DNA from: an uncultured Collinsella sp.
GTDB taxonomy: Bacteria; Actinomycetota; Coriobacteriia; Coriobacteriales; Coriobacteriaceae
DNA: 17,539 nucleotides
Reading direction: 5' to 3'
Assembly (NCBI GenBank): GCA_900546455.1
Contig: URCS01000042.1
Coordinates: forward strand, 1-17,539
Position numbers and translations under genes: made by a program. The notes under the pieces are model-generated. The model saw only the letters and a program-made list of their open reading frames with translations, was not told the origin of the DNA and searched no databases. This document shows, one piece after another, positions 14,032 through 17,539 of the stretch. Position 1 is the stretch's first letter; the number at the start of each line of letters is the position of its first letter.

Positions 14032-14051
14032 ATACACGACTCAACCAGTCG

Positions 14052-15527
14052 TTACTTCTTGTTGCGCATCTGCGCTTCCATCTGACGCAGCAGGTCCATA
14101 TCGGACTTGGGGCCGCCCGTTCCCAGGCCGCCCATGCCGCCCAGGCCCATAGCGTCCAGGCCAGGGATATTGGGCATGCGCATCTTCTTGCCCTTCTTGC
14201 CCTTTTTGCCCTTCTTGCCGCCGGCCTGAGCCTGATTGGCCATCGTGCGCATGCGGCCCATCATCTTGTTCATCTCGCCCCACTGCTTCATAAGGCTATT
14301 GACCTCGGTGGGAGTCACGCCGGCGCCCTTGGCAATGCGGGCACGGCGCTGGCCGTTAATGATGGAAGGACGCAGACGCTCCTCCTTGGTCATCGACATG
14401 ATGATGGCCTCGTTCTTGTCGAAGATGCCCTCGTCCAGGTTGCCGCCCATCTGGTTGAGCGCACGCTGGCCGCCGGGGAGCATGCCCAGGATGCCCTTCA
14501 TGCCGCCCATCTTCTTGACGGCCTTCATCTGGTCGAGCATGTCATTCATGGTGAAGCCCTCGCGCAGCATGCGCTCGGCGGCCTCGAGCTGCTCGGCATC
14601 GGCGGCCTCCTGGGCCTTCTCGATAATGCCGACAACGTCGCCCATACCCAGAATGCGCTTGGCCATACGATCGGGGTAGAACGGCTCCAGCGAATCGGGC
14701 TTCTCGCCCATGCTCACAAACTTGATGGGCTTGCCGGTCACCTGGCGCACGGAAAGCGCGCCGCCGCCACGGGCGTCGCCGTCGAGCTTGGAGATGATCA
14801 CGCCGTCAAAGTCGGTGCGCTCGGCGAAGGTCGAGACGACGTTGACGATATCCTGACCGGTCATGGCATCAACGACCATCAGCACCTGATCGGGCTTGAC
14901 GGCCTTCTTGATGTCCACGGCCTCCTGCATCATCTGTTCGTCGATCTGCAGACGACCGGCGGTATCAACGATGACCACATCGCGCAGGTGGTCGACGGCC
15001 TCCTGGATGGCGCCCTTGGCGATATCGACCGGATGCGCACCGTCGCCGCGGAAGACCGGTACGCCGATCTCGCCACCGAGCGTGGCCAGCTGGTCGGCAG
15101 CAGCGGGACGGTAGACGTCGCACGCGGCGAGCAACGGCGAGCGGCCCTGCTTCTTGAGCAGGTAGGCCAGCTTTACGGCAGCCGTGGTCTTACCGGAGCC
15201 CTGCAGACCCACAAGCATGATGACATTGGGAATACGGTTGCTAAAGACGAGCTAGCTCTCGGTTGAGCCAAGCATCTCGGTGAGCTCGTCGAGCACGATC
15301 TTGACGACGTTTTGCGCCGGCGACAGCGACTCCATGACCTCGGCGGTCATGCAGCGCTCCTTGGTCTTGGCGACGAACTCCTTGACGACCTTGAAGTTGA
15401 CGTCGGCCTCGAGCAGCGCCATGCGAATATCGCGCATGGCCGAAGTAATATCGGCCTCGGTCAGCTTGCCCTTGCCGCGCAGGCGGTCAAATGTGTCGTT
15501 GAGGCGATCGCTCAGGGAATCAAACAC
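14052..15527 (-). CDS. ffh: Signal recognition particle protein Ffh, interrupted by an in-frame TAG
   Basis: Ffh is the SRP GTPase that binds 4.5S RNA and signal peptides and docks with FtsY. The start is GTG 15527, with AAGGAG six bases upstream overlapping the ftsY stop. Residues 1-91 form the N-domain helical bundle. Codon 92 is TAG (15252-15254). The frame then continues unchanged with LVFSNRIPNVIMLVGLQGSGKTT (G domain). The other motifs are intact: DTAGRL, SKLDGDARGG, the M-domain RNA-binding NGQRRARIAKGAG, and a Met-rich C-terminus with a Lys/Gly run. Full read-through would give 491 residues, normal for Ffh. The stop falls in the N-G linker, and no ribosome binding site precedes a restart codon after it. 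Ffh is essential, so a consensus error or strain mixture is the most likely cause, with suppression or split expression as alternatives. Confidence 0.88.
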
Positions 15528-15537
15528 TAGTCACTCC

Positions 15538-16455
15538 TTAATTGGACTCGCCCACCAGGGCGCGGCAGAAATCTTTGGCATTGAACTCCTGCAGGTCATC
15601 GACCTGCTCGCCCACGCCCACGCGCAGGATCGGGAGCTTGAGTTTCTCGGCCACGGCCATGGCGATACCGCCCTTAGCCGTGCCGTCGAGCTTAGTCATG
15701 ATAATGCCGTCCAGGCCCAGCGCCTCGTTAAACTCGAGCGCCTGGTTCAGACCGTTTTGGCCCGTCGCGGCGTCGATCACAAGCACGACCGAAACCGGCA
15801 TGGGACCGGCGGCCATATTGGCGGCGCGCTTACGGGTCACATTGACCACCTTGGCAAGCTCGCGCATGAGCTCAGGGCTCGTGTGCAGACGGCCGGCGGT
15901 ATCGATAAGCACCAGGTCGCTGCCGCGCTTGTCAGCCTCGTCGAGCACGTCGTAGCAAACACTTGCCGGGTCGGAGCCGCGGTCGCGCTTGATGACGGGG
16001 ACGCCAGCGCGCTGGCCCCACACATCGAGCTGTTCGATGGCGGCGGCGCGGAACGTATCGGCAGAGCCGATCACGACGTTCTTGCCGCGGGCGGCCATGG
16101 CGCTCGCGATCTTACCGACTGTCGTGGTCTTGCCGGCGCCGTTGATGCCCACAAACAGCACGCAGCTCGGCGTATCGGAAAACGGATCGCGCTCGATGGG
16201 CACAAAGTGCTGTTCGAGCTGCTCGGCTAGGGCACGACGGAGCTGCGGGGCGGTCTTGAGGTTCTTCTTGGCCGCGGCATCGCGCAGGTCATCGGACACC
16301 TTGATCGCGACCTCGGCACCCATGTCACCCATAACGAGGGTGTCCTCTAGGTCCTCCCAAAAATCTTCGTCGACCTCGCCGCCAAAGTAAAAGACCTCGT
16401 TGAGGGCCTCGCGGCTGCGCTCAAGTCCGCGCGAGAGAGCATCGAAGAATCCCAT
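15538..16455 (-). CDS. ftsY: Signal recognition particle receptor FtsY
   Basis: This is the membrane-associated GTPase that receives ribosome-SRP complexes at the translocon. It has 305 residues. The acidic A domain of E. coli FtsY is missing and the protein begins with the N domain, as in many Gram-positive bacteria. The opening MGFFDALSRGLERSREAL could act as the amphipathic membrane-binding helix. GTPase motifs are GINGAGKTT, DTFRAAA, DTAGRLHTS, TKLDGTAKGG and the closing GVGEQVDDLQEF. The start ATG overlaps the smc stop codon (TAATG), so the two are translationally coupled. ffh begins ten bases after its stop. The operon therefore supplies both interacting GTPases together. Confidence 0.96.
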   Translation of the reverse strand: MGFFDALSRGLERSREALNEVFYFGGEVDEDFWEDLEDTLVMGDMGAEVAIKVSDDLRDAAAKKNLKTAPQLRRALAEQLEQHFVPIERDPFSDTPSCVLFVGINGAGKTTTVGKIASAMAARGKNVVIGSADTFRAAAIEQLDVWGQRAGVPVIKRDRGSDPASVCYDVLDEADKRGSDLVLIDTAGRLHTSPELMRELAKVVNVTRKRAANMAAGPMPVSVVLVIDAATGQNGLNQALEFNEALGLDGIIMTKLDGTAKGGIAMAVAEKLKLPILRVGVGEQVDDLQEFNAKDFCRALVGESN

Positions 16456-17539
16456 TATGCATTCACGACCTTTCCGGTTTCGCGATCGAGTTTTTGCGAG
16501 ACGACGCGACTGACGCCGTCGGCTTGCATCGAGACGCCGTAGAGGACGTCAGCATCCTCCATAGTACGGCGCTGATGCGAGATAACCAAGAGCTGCGTAT
16601 CGGAACGCAACACATCGAGCGCGCCGATGAGCTTGGACAGGTTGGCGTCGTCGAGCGCCGCCTCGACCTCGTCCAGTACATAGAACGGCACCGTGCGCGT
16701 GCGATACACGGCAAAGAGCAGGGCGAGCGCCGTCAGGCTCTTCTCGCCGCCCGACATGAGCATCATCTTGGTGATGCGCTTGCCGCGCGGCTGCGCCACG
16801 ACCTCGATACCCGTCTCGGCAGGATGCTCGGGATCGGTCATCTCCAGATGAGCCTGGCCGCCCGGGAAGAGCATAGCGAAGATCTCGCGGAAGTTCGCGT
16901 CGACCTTCTCAAACGTCACCAGGAACGCCTTGCGCATCTTACGGTCGATAGCCACGGTGATCTTGGTGAGCGCCTTGCGCGCGCTCTCCAGATCGGCCAG
17001 CTGCTCCTCGATGTAGTCGGCGCGGCGCTTGAGCTGCTCGTACTCCTCCATGGCAACTTGGTTAACGGGACCAAGGTTGTTGATCTGGCGCACAAGCTGG
17101 TTGAGTTCACGCTCGGCGGCATCGCGGTCCGTGGGCGCCGGAAGCATGAGTGCTTCCTCGAGTACCGTGGTGCCATCGGCGGTAATGGCCTTAATGGCGG
17201 CTTCTACCTGCACCTCGAGCTTACCACGCGCGACCTTGAACTCGTTTTGCGTGGCGGAAGCGGTATCGACTCGCTCCTTAGCGCGGGCAACCTCTGCCTT
17301 GGCATCCTCGATGGTCTTCTTGAGCGAAGCGGAGTCCGCCTCCTCGAGCGAAGCCTGGTCACGCAGACGCGCAGCCCAATCCGAGGCACGCTCCAGCAAG
17401 GCCGAATAGCGCTCGTGCATGGGGTCGACGCGCAGGCGCAGCAGCTCGAGCGAGCGCGAGGCCTGGCGTGTTCCGCGTATACGACGGTCGATGCCCTCAA
17501 GACGATGCTCCAGGTCGGGCACGCGGCCCTTCAGCGAAC
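16455..17539 (-). CDS. smc: Chromosome segregation protein SMC, C-terminal part
   Basis: About 361 codons of the 3' end of smc, open through the right edge of the window. SMC dimers organise and segregate the chromosome together with ScpA and ScpB. The visible part holds the end of the C-terminal coiled coil (Glu/Lys/Arg/Ala-rich heptads) and the C-terminal ATPase head. The ABC signature LMSGGEKSLTALALLF and the Walker B FYVLDEVEAALDDANL are intact, and the switch histidine lies in VISHQRRTM. The hinge and N-terminal head lie outside the window. It overlaps ftsY by one base (TAATG). The order smc-ftsY-ffh is common in Gram-positive bacteria. Confidence 0.96.
   Translation of the reverse strand, partial: SLKGRVPDLEHRLEGIDRRIRGTRQASRSLELLRLRVDPMHERYSALLERASDWAARLRDQASLEEADSASLKKTIEDAKAEVARAKERVDTASATQNEFKVARGKLEVQVEAAIKAITADGTTVLEEALMLPAPTDRDAAERELNQLVRQINNLGPVNQVAMEEYEQLKRRADYIEEQLADLESARKALTKITVAIDRKMRKAFLVTFEKVDANFREIFAMLFPGGQAHLEMTDPEHPAETGIEVVAQPRGKRITKMMLMSGGEKSLTALALLFAVYRTRTVPFYVLDEVEAALDDANLSKLIGALDVLRSDTQLLVISHQRRTMEDADVLYGVSMQADGVSRVVSQKLDRETGKVVNA

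Noticed and set aside
14170..14222. Repetitive Lys/Gly-coding stretch near the end of ffh as a DNA repeat element
   Set aside because: It is in-frame low-complexity coding sequence of the Ffh C-terminal tail, which is common in this protein.
15219..15290. A frameshift in ffh
   Set aside because: The two halves are in the same frame. A single TAG separates them, so it is a nonsense codon, not an insertion or deletion.
8560..15527. Reassigned stop codons (TAA and TAG read as an amino acid), suggested by the in-frame TAA at 8572 and TAG at 15252
   Set aside because: All twelve complete genes in this part end with TAA or TAG at the normal family C-terminus, so these codons must work as stops.
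1..17539. CRISPR arrays, tRNA or rRNA genes, insertion sequences, attachment sites
   Set aside because: No regularly spaced direct repeats, no cloverleaf or rRNA-like sequence, and no transposase or integrase frame were seen on either strand.

Overview
The window is GC-rich bacterial DNA. Most of it (about 2.2 kb to the end) looks like the chromosome of a Collinsella-like coriobacterium. Supporting features are the codon choices, a smc-ftsY-ffh operon, a thyA-folA pair, an ileS controlled by an actinomycete/Firmicute-style T-box, and a DUF134-NifX fusion gene. All twelve complete stop codons in this part are TAA or TAG. The first ~2 kb looks different. It holds a clostridial-type lipoprotein, an RlmI-type methyltransferase rich in CGG codons, and the C-terminal part of IleRS, with only TGA stops. 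The organism names are inference from style, not from a database search.

Layout. Positions 1-4420 (minus strand) read ileS, then an RlmI-like rRNA methyltransferase, then a truncated lipoprotein gene. ileS has a well-preserved T-box leader (4464-4767) with an ATC specifier and a terminator/antiterminator pair. Divergent from it is a GldA-like iron-type alcohol dehydrogenase (4907-5989, plus), closed by a shared hairpin terminator. Next on the minus strand are ftsH and a small DUF523 gene. Divergent from ftsH is a cob(I)alamin adenosyltransferase-like gene (8560-9045, plus) whose fifth codon is TAA. A 31-bp-arm imperfect palindrome fills the gap to a MATE transporter gene (minus). Then come a SpoU-family RNA methyltransferase, folA and thyA (minus).

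The region 13005-13935 is the most unusual. It encodes a protein with a DUF134 helix-turn-helix domain, a NifX/NifB-like cofactor-binding domain and a His/Cys-rich tail. Its promoter is bracketed by two copies of a TGACATATGYCA palindrome 53 bp apart. Inside the gene a strong ribosome binding site precedes an in-frame ATG exactly at the domain boundary. Together these suggest a self-regulated metal or cofactor sensor that may also yield a free NifX-like domain.

The right end (14052-17539, minus) is smc-ftsY-ffh: chromosome condensation and the two GTPases of the signal recognition particle pathway, tightly packed. ffh carries an in-frame TAG exactly between its N and G domains, which is hard to reconcile with an essential gene.

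Two nonsense codons in otherwise intact genes, plus the change of style inside ileS, raise the possibility that this contig is a metagenome consensus with base errors and one chimeric join. These points should be settled before any biological reading of them.
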